Source of the DNA: Legionella genomosp. 1
GTDB taxonomy: Bacteria; Pseudomonadota; Gammaproteobacteria; Legionellales; Legionellaceae
Length of the DNA: 15,137 nt
NCBI GenBank assembly: GCA_945865355.1
Contig: CAMBDN010000037.1
Coordinates: forward strand, 1 to 15,137
Reading direction: 5' to 3'
Part shown: positions 7,257-14,817 of the stretch, piece by piece
Layout: every line of letters begins with the position of its first letter
How positions within the stretch are numbered: position 1 is the stretch's first letter
Notes under the pieces: generated by a model
Seen by the model: only the letters and a program-made list of their open reading frames with translations
Told to the model about the DNA's origin: nothing
The model's database searches: none
Program-made: the position numbers and the translations under genes

Positions 7257-8933
7257 ATGTCTGAAAGTTTTAAAGAATTATTCGAGAAAAGTATTGTCGG
7301 TGCACAATTTTATCCTGGTGCTATTATTTCTGCTAAAGTCATCGGTATTGATGATGACTATGTGACCTTAAATGCCGGTTTAAAATCGGAAGGTATTGTC
7401 GCAATTGAAGAATTCCATGATAAAAATGGTGAATTGGAAATCAATATTGGCGATACAGTCGAAGTGGCGCTGGATTCTGTTGAAGACGGTCACGGCGAAA
7501 CTCTCTTATCTAGAGAAAAAGCGAAACGTCAAGAAGCTTGGCGTAAATTGTCTAAGTCACATGAGAACAACGAGACTGTGACTGGCTTGATTTCAGGTAA
7601 AGTCAAAGGTGGTTTTACAGTCGAAATCGGTACTATTCGCGCGTTTCTGCCTGGTTCTTTGGTCGATGTTCGACCCGTTCGCGATCCATCTTACCTTGAA
7701 GGTAAAGAGCTAGAATTTAAAGTTATCAAAATGGATCTCAAACGTAATAATATCGTTGTATATCGTCGAGCTGTGGTTGAAGAAGAAAGTAGCGCCGACA
7801 GACAAGCGTTGCTTGACTCGCTGCACGATGGTCAAGTTCTTAATGGTATTGTGAAAAATCTAACGGACTACGGTGCGTTTATTGATTTAGGCGGTATCGA
7901 TGGTCTATTGCATATTACGGATATATCTTGGAAACGCGTTAAGCATCCAAGCGAGTTATTGACGGTTGGCCAAGATGTACGCGTTAAAGTCTTAAGTTTT
8001 GATAGTGAGCGTAACCGCGTGTCATTGGGCATGAAACAATTGGGTAATGACCCATGGGTTGATTTGGTTGAGCGCTATCCAATTGGCAAACGATTGGAAG
8101 GGAAAGTTACTAACATCACCGATTATGGTTGCTTCGTTGAAATCGAAGAGGGTGTTGAAGGTTTGGTGCATATGTCTGAAATGGATTGGACCAACAAAAA
8201 TGTACACCCAAGCAAAGTTGTATCCTTAGGTGATGTTGCTGCAGTTATGGTGCTCGAGATTGATGAAGAGCGTCGTCGTATATCGTTGGGTATGAAACAA
8301 TGTGTCGGCAATCCATGGCAGAACTTCTCACAAGGTCACAGTAAAGGCCAAAAAGTTAGTGGTAAAATTCGATCAATTACTGATTTTGGTATCTTTATTG
8401 GCTTGGATGGTGAAATTGATGGCTTGGTTCACTTGTCAGATATCTCTTGGAACGTACCAGGTGAAGAAGCTGTGAAACAATTCAAGAAAGGCCAAGAACT
8501 TGAAGCCGTTATTCTTGCAATTGACGCTGAGCGCGAGCGTATATCGCTGGGCTTGAAGCAATTAGAGGGTGATAACTTCTCTAGCTATGCTGATCAGTTT
8601 GTTAAAGGTACTGTGGTGAAAGGTAAAGTTTCTGCCGTTGATGCCAAGACAGTGACCGTTGAATTAGCCGAAGAAGTCTTTGGAACAATTCGTGCAAACG
8701 ATTTGTCGGATGATAAGGTGGACGATGCGACTACTGTGGTTAAAGAAGGCGATGAAATCGAAGCAAAAATTACCAATATAGATAGAAAAAATCGTACGAT
8801 TTCACTATCTGTTAAGGCTAAAGATGCTCAAGATCAAGCTGATGCCATCAAAAAATACTCTCGAAGCGGAGAAGCCACAGCGACGCTGGGTGATCTACTG
8901 AAAGAGAAATTGGCAAATAAAGATAGCGAATAG
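7257..8933 (+). CDS. rpsA: 30S ribosomal protein S1
   Basis: S1 binds mRNA leaders and helps unfold and dock them on the 30S subunit. The protein has 558 residues (E. coli 557) and six S1 (OB-fold) repeats at roughly 21-86, 105-171, 192-260, 277-347, 364-434 and 451-520. The first two bind the ribosome and the others bind RNA. The best-conserved parts include SLVDVRPVRD, KNLTDYGAFIDLGGIDGLLHI and EEGVEGLVHMSEMDWTNKN. I chose the ATG at 7257 (MSESFKELFEKS, matching E. coli MTESFAQLFEES) over the in-frame GTG at 7212, which adds 15 unconserved residues. The ribosome site is weak (AAAGAG, about 10 bases upstream), as in E. coli, where S1 represses its own translation; the same control is plausible here. 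A strong terminator follows. Confidence 0.98.
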   Translation: MSESFKELFEKSIVGAQFYPGAIISAKVIGIDDDYVTLNAGLKSEGIVAIEEFHDKNGELEINIGDTVEVALDSVEDGHGETLLSREKAKRQEAWRKLSKSHENNETVTGLISGKVKGGFTVEIGTIRAFLPGSLVDVRPVRDPSYLEGKELEFKVIKMDLKRNNIVVYRRAVVEEESSADRQALLDSLHDGQVLNGIVKNLTDYGAFIDLGGIDGLLHITDISWKRVKHPSELLTVGQDVRVKVLSFDSERNRVSLGMKQLGNDPWVDLVERYPIGKRLEGKVTNITDYGCFVEIEEGVEGLVHMSEMDWTNKNVHPSKVVSLGDVAAVMVLEIDEERRRISLGMKQCVGNPWQNFSQGHSKGQKVSGKIRSITDFGIFIGLDGEIDGLVHLSDISWNVPGEEAVKQFKKGQELEAVILAIDAERERISLGLKQLEGDNFSSYADQFVKGTVVKGKVSAVDAKTVTVELAEEVFGTIRANDLSDDKVDDATTVVKEGDEIEAKITNIDRKNRTISLSVKAKDAQDQADAIKKYSRSGEATATLGDLLKEKLANKDSE

Positions 8934-8950
8934 CTGTTGTTATGTTTAAT

Positions 8951-8980
8951 AAAAAAAGCGTAGTTAACTACGCTTTTTTT
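8951..8980 (+). terminator. Rho-independent terminator of rpsA
   Basis: This is a perfect 30-base palindrome: seven A, AGCGTAGTT-type stem arms meeting at TTAA, then seven T (8974-8980). It begins 18 bases after the rpsA stop. Being symmetrical it could act in both directions, but no leftward gene lies to its right within reach. Confidence 0.93.
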
Positions 8981-9074
8981 ATATTTAAAATTGGACTTAC
9001 GAAAAGATAATTCTCTAAAAAGTATTAAGATGGCGTAATTGCTCGACCTAATCGCTATCCAGAGTGCAGCCTAG

Positions 9075-9129
9075 GATATCCCTGCATGAGGTTAGAAATT
9101 TAGGGGGATATCTCGCAGCGCATCGAGAT
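9075..9129. repeat. Two adjacent inverted repeats in the rpsA-lapA gap
   Basis: The 239-base stretch 8981-9219 holds no gene that I can support. GATATCCCT (9075-9083) pairs with AGGGGGATATC (9102-9112), with G bulges. ATCTCG (9110-9115) pairs with CGAGAT (9124-9129) around CAGCGCAT. The loop wording (CGCAGCGCA) recalls the palindrome at 779-809. In E. coli relatives, ihfB sits at this place; no trace of it is readable. The region may be a dispersed intergenic repeat or leader structure of the lapAB transcript. Confidence 0.45.
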
Positions 9130-9219
9130 GACGTGCGATCATGTCCAGTATGACGACATCATCAGATCTTTTTAAGAAGCGTTGTTTATTTAATTCGTAA
9201 AAAAGTAAGGATATGTGAT

Positions 9220-9510
9220 ATGCGAATAGTAATGACTATTTTATATCTTGTACTGATTTTAGTTGGTGTTAGTTTTGCCGCGCTTAATGCGTCCTATGTA
9301 CAAGTTAATTTTTATTTTTCTACACTGAAAATGCCTGTTTCTGTACTAATGACGATGATGTTAGGGGTCGGGTTACTTCTGGGCTTCTTGTTATTTTTAT
9401 GGCGATATTTGCGCCTTAAGAGTGAACATCGTAAAATTAAAAACCAATTGAGACTCACTGAAAAAGAAATTAAAAATTTACGCGCTATACCTTTACAAGA
9501 TCAGCATTAA
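9220..9510 (+). CDS. lapA: Lipopolysaccharide assembly protein A (DUF1049 family)
   Basis: LapA is a small inner-membrane protein made with LapB, involved in controlling LPS synthesis. The protein has 96 residues (E. coli LapA/YciS 102). It has two predicted membrane helices, at about 4-21 and 39-61, joined by a short loop containing NASYVQVNFYF, the typical family segment. The helices are followed by a basic, coiled-coil-like cytoplasmic tail (about 66-90). Sequence identity to E. coli is low, but the topology, length and position directly before lapB are diagnostic. TAAGGA (9206-9211) lies 8 bases before the ATG. It is 59 bases upstream of lapB and most likely cotranscribed with it. Confidence 0.9.
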   Translation: MRIVMTILYLVLILVGVSFAALNASYVQVNFYFSTLKMPVSVLMTMMLGVGLLLGFLLFLWRYLRLKSEHRKIKNQLRLTEKEIKNLRAIPLQDQH

Positions 9511-9569
9511 CTATTAAGGGTTATGTGCAATTTTAGTTGTACGTATAACGTTTATATCGGAGATCTTGA

Positions 9570-10739
9570 ATGATTCATTTGTGGCCATTGTTATTACCCG
9601 CAGCCGCTTGGTCAGGCTGGTGGGTAGCTAGCCGAAATAATTCATCTAAAGAAGGACACACCGGTAATCACTTTTCTCGTGAGTACGTTGTCGGCTTGAA
9701 TTATTTATTAAATGAGCAACCTGACAAAGCAGTTGATGTATTTATTAAATTGCTAGAAGTAGATAGCGACACGGTTGAAACCCACCTTGCTTTGGGGAGT
9801 TTGTTTCGTCGTCGTGGTGAAGTGGATAGGGCTATTAGAATTCATCAAAATTTGATTGCGAGACCTCAATTAAGCTTATTGCAACGCAAAGAAGCATTGA
9901 TGGCCTTGGGCCAGGATTATATGAGTGCCGGAGTATTTGATAGAGCTGAACGAATTTTCATAGAGGTTGTGGAGTTAGGGGGCAGTCGCGAGATTCGCAG
10001 CTTAAATGGGTTACTGGCCATCTATCAACAAGAAAAAGCATGGGAAAAAGCGTTAGATATTTTAAAAAAATTAGAAATTTCAACGGGTAGCAGTATGCAC
10101 TTACAGGCCGCTCATTATTATTGTGAAATGGCTACTGATGCAATAAGAACCAATGCATATGATAAGGCTCAAGCAGCGATAAAGCAGGCGTTGTTGGTGG
10201 ATCGGCAGTCAGTACGTGCAAGCTTGATGCTTGCTAATCTTGAGATGAGAAATGGCCGGCACAGACAAGCTATTCGAGCGTTGAAGAGTGTACCTGAGCA
10301 GGATGCGGAATTTTTAACTGAAATTATTGAGCCATTAGTCCTTTGTCATCGTGAGCTAGACACAATGGATGAATGTGTTGATTACTTGGAACAAACATTG
10401 ACGGCTTACCCCCGTGCGTCCGTTATTTTTGTGATAGGTGAATATCTACGTAATGAAAAGAGTGTCGATTTGGCTATCGATTTTGTATCCGCTCAACTGG
10501 GTCGTCATCCGTCGATACGTGGATTAAATCGGCTGATTTATTGGCATTTGGAGTCAGCGCATGGCAAGGTGCGTGATAAATTACAAATGCTTTATGATAT
10601 TACGAGTAAATTTTTAGAGAACAAGCCTAAATATCGCTGCGAACATTGCGGATATGGTGGAAAGCTATTGCATTGGCACTGTCCAAGTTGTAAGCAATGG
10701 AGTCGCATGAAGCCTATACATGGCTTAGAAGGCGATTAG
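9570..10739 (+). CDS. lapB: Lipopolysaccharide assembly protein B (LapB/YciM)
   Basis: LapB is an inner-membrane TPR protein that, in E. coli, brings LpxC to the protease FtsH and so sets the rate of lipid A synthesis. It also contacts other LPS assembly proteins. The protein has 389 residues, identical in length to E. coli LapB. An N-terminal membrane anchor (about 1-21) precedes FSREYVVGLNYLLNEQPDKAVDVF and a string of TPR units, including the highly conserved LFRRRGEVDRAIRIHQNL. The C-terminus is the rubredoxin-like metal site with Cys357, Cys360, Cys371 and Cys374 (CEHCG and CPSCKQW), ending in KPIHGLEG. CGGAGA (9558-9563) precedes the ATG by 6 bases. The lapA-lapB-pyrF order matches E. 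coli. Confidence 0.96.
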   Translation: MIHLWPLLLPAAAWSGWWVASRNNSSKEGHTGNHFSREYVVGLNYLLNEQPDKAVDVFIKLLEVDSDTVETHLALGSLFRRRGEVDRAIRIHQNLIARPQLSLLQRKEALMALGQDYMSAGVFDRAERIFIEVVELGGSREIRSLNGLLAIYQQEKAWEKALDILKKLEISTGSSMHLQAAHYYCEMATDAIRTNAYDKAQAAIKQALLVDRQSVRASLMLANLEMRNGRHRQAIRALKSVPEQDAEFLTEIIEPLVLCHRELDTMDECVDYLEQTLTAYPRASVIFVIGEYLRNEKSVDLAIDFVSAQLGRHPSIRGLNRLIYWHLESAHGKVRDKLQMLYDITSKFLENKPKYRCEHCGYGGKLLHWHCPSCKQWSRMKPIHGLEGD

Positions 10740-10749
10740 TAAACCATTC

Positions 10750-10775
10750 CCCGTATTACGCTCGCTGCATATGGG
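10750..10775. repeat. Short inverted repeat between lapB and pyrF, REP-like
   Basis: CCCGTAT (10750-10756) pairs with ATATGGG (10769-10775), including one G-T pair, around a 12-base loop TACGCTCGCTGC. This resembles the CCCG-arm palindromes with a GC-rich loop that are scattered between genes in many gammaproteobacteria, and the element at 779-809 here. It may weaken read-through from lapB into pyrF. Confidence 0.45.
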
Positions 10776-10840
10776 CTACATGTTATGAATAGAAAATTCT
10801 CTAACCTAACGTCATTACACCTCAGCGTCTGGATATAAGC

Positions 10841-11539
10841 ATGACAATTAAACTAATAGTAGCCCTCGATTTCGATAACCAGCCAACCGCGATGACACTG
10901 GTTGATAGGCTAGATCCTACCCTTTGTGCACTCAAAGTAGGTAATGAGATGTTCACGTTACTTGGACCTGATTTTGTACGTTCTTTGGTTGCTCGGCAAT
11001 TCAAGGTTTTTCTTGATTTAAAATTTCATGATATTCCCAATACGGTCGCTCGTGCCTGCAAAGCGTCAGCGGACCTTGGTGTCTGGATGTTAAATGTTCA
11101 TGCCTCGGGTGGTTTAGCCATGATGAAGGCAGCACGTGAAGCTTTAGAAGCATATGGTCCCTTACGTCCATTATTAATCGCCGTTACCGTGCTCACCAGT
11201 ATGAGTGCTGAGGAGCTTCTCTTGTCTGGGTTGAATCAGTCGCTAGAAAATCGTGTATCCGATCTAGCACGTTTAGCACTAGCGGCAGAAGTCGATGGTG
11301 TGGTTAGTTCGGCGCTTGAAGTACCCTCGATTAAAGCGGCTTGTGGTCAAAAATTTCTAACGATTACTCCGGGTATTCGCTTGAGGAATGATAGCCAAGA
11401 TGATCAGTCGCGTGTTATCACCCCTGAACAAGCAATAAAAGCAGGAAGCGACTATTTGGTGGTGGGCAGATCCATTACGAGAGCAAGCAAGCCTGCAAGT
11501 GTTGTTGATGAATTGCTGTCAATGATAAATAAAGATTGA
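10841..11539 (+). CDS. pyrF: Orotidine 5'-phosphate decarboxylase
   Basis: PyrF decarboxylates OMP to UMP, the last step of de novo pyrimidine synthesis. The protein has 232 residues (E. coli 245). The catalytic Lys-Asp array is DLKFHDIPNT, with Asp59, Lys61 and Asp64. The N-terminal LDFDN and LKVGNEMF, TPGIR at 176-180 and DYLVVGRSIT ending at 213 form the phosphate- and substrate-binding loops of the TIM barrel. The ATG at 10841 has only a weak ribosome site (GGAT at 10831-10834). The 101-base gap to lapB contains a palindrome. No clear terminator follows, and the gene converges on the histidine-phosphatase gene. Confidence 0.96.
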   Translation: MTIKLIVALDFDNQPTAMTLVDRLDPTLCALKVGNEMFTLLGPDFVRSLVARQFKVFLDLKFHDIPNTVARACKASADLGVWMLNVHASGGLAMMKAAREALEAYGPLRPLLIAVTVLTSMSAEELLLSGLNQSLENRVSDLARLALAAEVDGVVSSALEVPSIKAACGQKFLTITPGIRLRNDSQDDQSRVITPEQAIKAGSDYLVVGRSITRASKPASVVDELLSMINKD

Positions 11540-11667
11540 AGTAAGGGTATGTAATTCAACACCTTGTAGCCCTGTATTAATCCATTGAGAGCCATCTTGT
11601 TTTCGTCGCTATGATGGTTGGCATAAATTCTCCGAGTCAATTTATCTAGGGCTTGGTGTCGCATTAG
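11452..11667 (-). other. Open in-frame extension beyond the stop of the histidine-phosphatase gene
   Basis: The minus-strand frame of the gene at 11668-12903 stays open after its TGA. The next codons are CTA, then ATG at 11664, then RHQALDKLTRRIYANHHSDE and onward through MALNGLIQGYKVLNYIPLLQ, to a stop near 11452. The first 40 or so codons lie in the intergenic gap and have the composition of real protein. The last 29 or so are antisense to the pyrF 3' end and probably meaningless. It may be the former C-terminus of the phosphatase, cut off by a nonsense mutation, or part of a dispersed element. There is no ribosome site of its own, so I do not call it a gene. Confidence 0.3.
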
Positions 11668-12903
11668 TCATGGCCTTCTTCCAAATGATTGGCTTGTAGT
11701 AGGAGCGTCGGTCTCTAACTCCGTAGTTTTAGGAGGCTCAACCTTATCTTGCTTATCATGAGTTGGGCCAGTATTATTAACATTTCTAGGACCAAGATTT
11801 TTTATTACTAGTGATGTAGAATCCTCTCCATGGGATTCTTCTTGCAACTCCATGTGTACTACTCCATCTTTCACCACATCCTTGGTGGCTGCTTTTGAAA
11901 CTCCTGTATATTTTCCTTCTATTCCACCAGTTTGTTGATTCACTACTAATGAATACGGTGGGGTATATAATGTCGACGACAAGCCTTCTGCTTCTATTTT
12001 ATAAACAACCCTCGTTTCACCGAATTTAAAACCTGCGTCAATGCCAAACGTATCTTCGAAAAATGCTTTGAAATTCTTTCCATGCCCTATGAGCCAAAGA
12101 TCCTTTTCTTTTGTCTCATTAATCATTTTTTTTGTATCTTGTATCTTATCCCCCTCATAGTCTAAAGCTTGGGGAATTTTTCCATCCTTACGAATATCAT
12201 GTCCTGAGTTGTTATGTAGTTGTATTTTGTGAGCAGCCTCTTGTCTTTTTTTATCAAGCGCCTCGAAGACCTTTTGACCATAAAATAAATTGGTTAAAAA
12301 GAATAAAATGCGTTTGATCGAGAAGAAAGGGGTTTTCTTAGAGGTTTCTTGAAGATCACTATTAGATCGCACATCAAGCCCTGAAGGTGCGCTACTATTT
12401 TCAGATAGAGAAGATTCAATGGAGACATTTGCTTTAAGATCTTTTGGAATAATCAATGAAGCTGTTTGCATCGCACGAATCATGGGTGAAATAGCAATGC
12501 GCGGTATCTCATCAGGTGAGGATAGTAGGACTTTTGTGGACTCACTTGTATCGGCCATATTCCTTTCTGCGTCTTCAGAAATAGGAGAGTTAGGACTTAG
12601 ACCAAATTTCTTTTGTCCCCAACTGGCACATTGTCCATGACGACTAAATAATACCTGCCCATTAACACTTATTCCTCGAGCTTCAAGATAGAGTTTATCA
12701 GCCTCTTTAATTTGCTTGAGTAATTCTTGTTTTTCATTTTTTTTACTAACATTTAGCTGATTAATAAGCGTATTGATGAACTGCAAATACAATGTCTCTA
12801 TCGATTCAAGTAGCCGGGTATGAGATTGAAGGTTTTCTTTATTTCCCAGACATAATTTTTCTGTGAGATGTCGTATCGTTTGTTTAAATTCCTTGTGTTC
12901 CAT
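11668..12903 (-). CDS. Histidine phosphatase superfamily protein, effector-like
   Basis: This 411-residue protein contains a branch-1 (phosphoglycerate-mutase-like) histidine phosphatase core. The nucleophile motif is FSRHGQ with Arg88-His89. The second arginine, Arg143, is in ISPMIRAMQTA. The second catalytic histidine, His274, is in LIGHGKNF. A likely acid is Glu168 in SLSENSSAPSG. The core is embedded in extra material: a helical, charged N-terminus (1-75), an insertion with a hydrophobic stretch RILFFLTNLFYG (about 198-209), and a polar, disordered-looking Pro/Thr/Glu-rich tail (365-411). There is no signal peptide. Such architecture is seen in predicted secreted effectors of Legionellales, but substrate and secretion are inference. 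I chose ATG 12903 over the in-frame TTG at 12909; a TAGGG ribosome site lies just upstream. It is divergent from the unknown gene at 13153. Confidence 0.82.
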   Translation of the reverse strand: MEHKEFKQTIRHLTEKLCLGNKENLQSHTRLLESIETLYLQFINTLINQLNVSKKNEKQELLKQIKEADKLYLEARGISVNGQVLFSRHGQCASWGQKKFGLSPNSPISEDAERNMADTSESTKVLLSSPDEIPRIAISPMIRAMQTASLIIPKDLKANVSIESSLSENSSAPSGLDVRSNSDLQETSKKTPFFSIKRILFFLTNLFYGQKVFEALDKKRQEAAHKIQLHNNSGHDIRKDGKIPQALDYEGDKIQDTKKMINETKEKDLWLIGHGKNFKAFFEDTFGIDAGFKFGETRVVYKIEAEGLSSTLYTPPYSLVVNQQTGGIEGKYTGVSKAATKDVVKDGVVHMELQEESHGEDSTSLVIKNLGPRNVNNTGPTHDKQDKVEPPKTTELETDAPTTSQSFGRRP

Positions 12904-12932
12904 AACCAACCCTAAAGATTAGCTTATATCTA

Positions 12933-12941
12933 AGTATACCA
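12933..12941 (-). promoter_or_regulatory. Extended -10 promoter of the histidine-phosphatase gene
   Basis: Read on the minus strand, TGGTATACT is an extended -10 element (TG, one base, then TATACT with 5 of 6 matches). It ends 30 bases before the ATG at 12903. No good -35 box is found at the expected distance, which is usual for extended -10 promoters. Confidence 0.5.
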
Positions 12942-13084
12942 TATAAAGCAAGTGTGATTTTTATGGTTAATACTGATAATAAATGGTTGCAAATTTAGTA
13001 TATCAAAACGAGAGCGAAATGGATTTAATTTTTTAATTGATGACACGCCTTAGTTATGAGGCAACTCGCAGAATCTTGTGGTTC

Positions 13085-13113
13085 TTGATAGTGCGTAACT
13101 TCTAAACTATATT
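13085..13113 (+). promoter_or_regulatory. Sigma-70 promoter of the unknown gene at 13153
   Basis: TTGATA (13085-13090) and TATATT (13108-13113), each 5 of 6 matches to consensus, are separated by exactly 17 bases. Transcription would start near 13120, about 33 bases before the ATG. The rest of the divergent region (12942-13084) is AT-rich and contains no ORF or clear operator. Confidence 0.65.
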
Positions 13114-13140
13114 TATATTATTCATATCGATCATTTCGCC

Positions 13141-13145
13141 AGGAG
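13141..13145 (+). promoter_or_regulatory. Ribosome binding site of the unknown gene at 13153
   Basis: AGGAG lies 7 bases before the ATG. The surrounding CAGGAGCTCCC is identical to the sequence in front of gltA and includes the self-complementary GGAGCTCC. Confidence 0.8.
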
Positions 13146-13152
13146 CTCCCTT

Positions 13153-14424
13153 ATGCCTATAACTCCATTTAATGTTGATTTTAAAAAGAATGGGGCTTCT
13201 GTTTCCGCTACAGATCAAGCAATTCAAATTCTTGAAGAGGTCAATAGACAACATAAGAACGGTGCTAAAAAAGTTGGAATTACCTATTCTGCGAATCAAG
13301 AACAAACCGCCGCGATTTTAGATACTTATAACAGAGGAGGTTGGAAGACAAGTCTTGCTGGAGCTAATCAAGCATCGGTAATCATGGAAATTGAAAAATT
13401 ATTAGCCACGACAAAATATCAACATTTGCAGGGGGTATATCAGACTGTTCCTATCACCACCATGAAATATGCTGACGGAGGAAATGCACTGACAGCTGAT
13501 GATGACGCCGTGCAGAGAAGTCTTAAGGCAGCTTCTTTCTTTATGGATGATGGCGGGGTGTTATTAGGTTGGCAAAATCAGTTTACTAAACCGGGGCATT
13601 TGGCAATTGGAGGCGGTGTTGCAAACACGGTGCAATCACAAAGTCAACGACAAATGATTGATAATTGGGTGCATACAAATCTACAATCCCGTGGTTTGAC
13701 GCATGGGACCCCTCACGCGACTAATCCATCCGCTAGTAATAAATGGGCCACAATGAAATCAACGGCAACAACAGCAGATATAGCGCCATCAGCACCTTCA
13801 ACATTTGCTCCACATAAAGGGGGCTGTTTTACACCCACGGCTCCTGATTTAAAAAATTCAGGATTATCATTAGCCCTCATTGTGGCATCTCTACAAAAGG
13901 GAACAATCCCTATGATATCGCAAACTTCAACTGCTTTAGATAAACACATAGCACACGTAGCAAATGACAACTTAAGTTCCTTGACAACCGTAGCTGATTT
14001 AATCACTAAATATTCAATAAAAAATATAATGGGCAACCTAGATACCAATGTTGCAGTTACTATGGTTGACAATAGTAGAGCTCATAGTCCCGGACATGAG
14101 CGTACCGCGATGAAGATACAGTTTGAATCTGATGCAGCAGCAAAAGAATTTGCTCAAAAATTACTCAAAGAGCATGGAATTCATAGCCTGACTTTTGGGG
14201 CTGGGGTAATGAAAAATCCACAAAATGGAGCAATTTATTTAACTAAAGATGATATGGAAAAAATTGCTCACCATTCTGGGCTCACCAAAACAGTTAACTC
14301 AGGTCCTATAGCTTATCAAGCATTGGATAATGCTTATCAGCACAGCAAAGCACCAGCAATGACAACGATAGAGGATGATAAAAAATTAGATGCTCAGGAA
14401 GGTACAAACATGACGTTCTCGTAA
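13153..14424 (+). CDS. Protein of unknown function, candidate secreted effector
   Basis: I do not recognise a family for this 423-residue protein. It is soluble, with no signal peptide and no membrane segment. Three parts can be seen. The N-terminal alpha/beta-looking region (about 1-178) includes KKVGITYSANQEQTAAIL and the glycine-rich GGVLLGWQNQFTKPGHLAIG GG. A low-complexity Ser/Thr/Ala/Pro linker spans about 180-232. The C-terminal alpha/beta-looking region (about 233-395) includes VAVTMVDNSRAHSPGHERTA and a segment MKIQFESDAAAKEFAQKLLK followed by hydrophobic strands. It has a single Cys (225). The last 20 or so residues are acidic (IEDDKKLDAQEG), as in many Dot/Icm substrates. It has its own good promoter and ribosome site, so it is surely expressed. 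Its position next to a divergent phosphatase-like gene suggests an accessory, perhaps host-directed role; this is inference. Confidence 0.75.
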   Translation: MPITPFNVDFKKNGASVSATDQAIQILEEVNRQHKNGAKKVGITYSANQEQTAAILDTYNRGGWKTSLAGANQASVIMEIEKLLATTKYQHLQGVYQTVPITTMKYADGGNALTADDDAVQRSLKAASFFMDDGGVLLGWQNQFTKPGHLAIGGGVANTVQSQSQRQMIDNWVHTNLQSRGLTHGTPHATNPSASNKWATMKSTATTADIAPSAPSTFAPHKGGCFTPTAPDLKNSGLSLALIVASLQKGTIPMISQTSTALDKHIAHVANDNLSSLTTVADLITKYSIKNIMGNLDTNVAVTMVDNSRAHSPGHERTAMKIQFESDAAAKEFAQKLLKEHGIHSLTFGAGVMKNPQNGAIYLTKDDMEKIAHHSGLTKTVNSGPIAYQALDNAYQHSKAPAMTTIEDDKKLDAQEGTNMTFS

Positions 14425-14632
14425 GCGATCGTAGAAATACACCTCCTTCAACGTGTTCTAAAATCAATAAACGATCCAATTCGATACCCTCTAGGCTAAT
14501 TTTAGTCACCCTTTGCTCCGTGAGCACCTTTAAGTAATCAGCGTAATAAATATTAAATTCAAGAGTGAAACCGGACCTTTCTAAATTGCTTAACCGGACA
14601 TTATTAAATTGCGCGTACAATTTTTCTAGCAT
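14306..14632 (-). CDS. Doubtful small hypothetical protein, possibly a gene remnant
   Basis: This is a 108-codon frame from the ATG at 14632 with AAGGAA just upstream on the minus strand. The first 65 or so residues (MLEKLYAQFNNVRLSNLER, then a strand-rich stretch with YYADYLKVLTEQRV and KISLEGIELDRLLI) lie in otherwise empty sequence and look like real protein. The remaining part is antisense to the end of the gene at 13153-14424, with a different, Leu/Cys-rich character. A plausible reading is the 5' end of a gene whose 3' part was lost when the neighbouring gene arrived. It may equally be a chance ORF. No family recognised. Confidence 0.35.
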   Translation of the reverse strand: MLEKLYAQFNNVRLSNLERSGFTLEFNIYYADYLKVLTEQRVTKISLEGIELDRLLILEHVEGGVFLRSLTRTSCLYLPEHLIFYHPLSLSLLVLCCADKHYPMLDKL

Positions 14633-14735
14633 TCATTTCCTTAAATTTACACCAAATTATTTGAGAATGGATTGTACTCGTTTTTTGGATTCCACGGAGA
14701 AGCGTGAAGAGCTTTAATATTCACATAATAATTAG

Positions 14736-14775
14736 AGTTTATAATGGACATATCGCACCATGGTATAAACTTTTT
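14736..14775 (+). terminator. AT-rich hairpin with T-run, possible weak terminator
   Basis: AGTTTATA (14736-14743) pairs with TATAAACT (14764-14771). ATGG (14744-14747) can continue the stem with CCAT (14758-14761) past a two-base bulge. Five T (14771-14775) follow. It is the first such structure downstream of the unknown gene, but it is more than 300 bases away and the stem is weak. Confidence 0.3.
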
Positions 14776-14817
14776 ATTAATTAACTTGGAATAATTCTAG
14801 TTGATAAATATACCAAC

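Noticed and set aside
7135..7365. 76-codon plus-strand frame across the cmk-rpsA junction
   Set aside because: It overlaps two certain genes in another frame and has no ribosome site.
12904..12909. TTG start two codons upstream of the phosphatase ATG
   Set aside because: The ATG at 12903 is better placed relative to the TAGGG site and is the more usual start codon.
13025..13036. PmrA-box-like pair of TTAA sites upstream of the unknown gene
   Set aside because: The two TTAA cores are 8 bases apart, not the 11 expected for the PmrA direct repeat, and the region is AT-rich enough for chance.
13713..14072. 119-codon minus-strand frame inside the unknown gene
   Set aside because: Antisense shadow of a gene that has a good promoter and ribosome site; no ribosome site of its own was seen.
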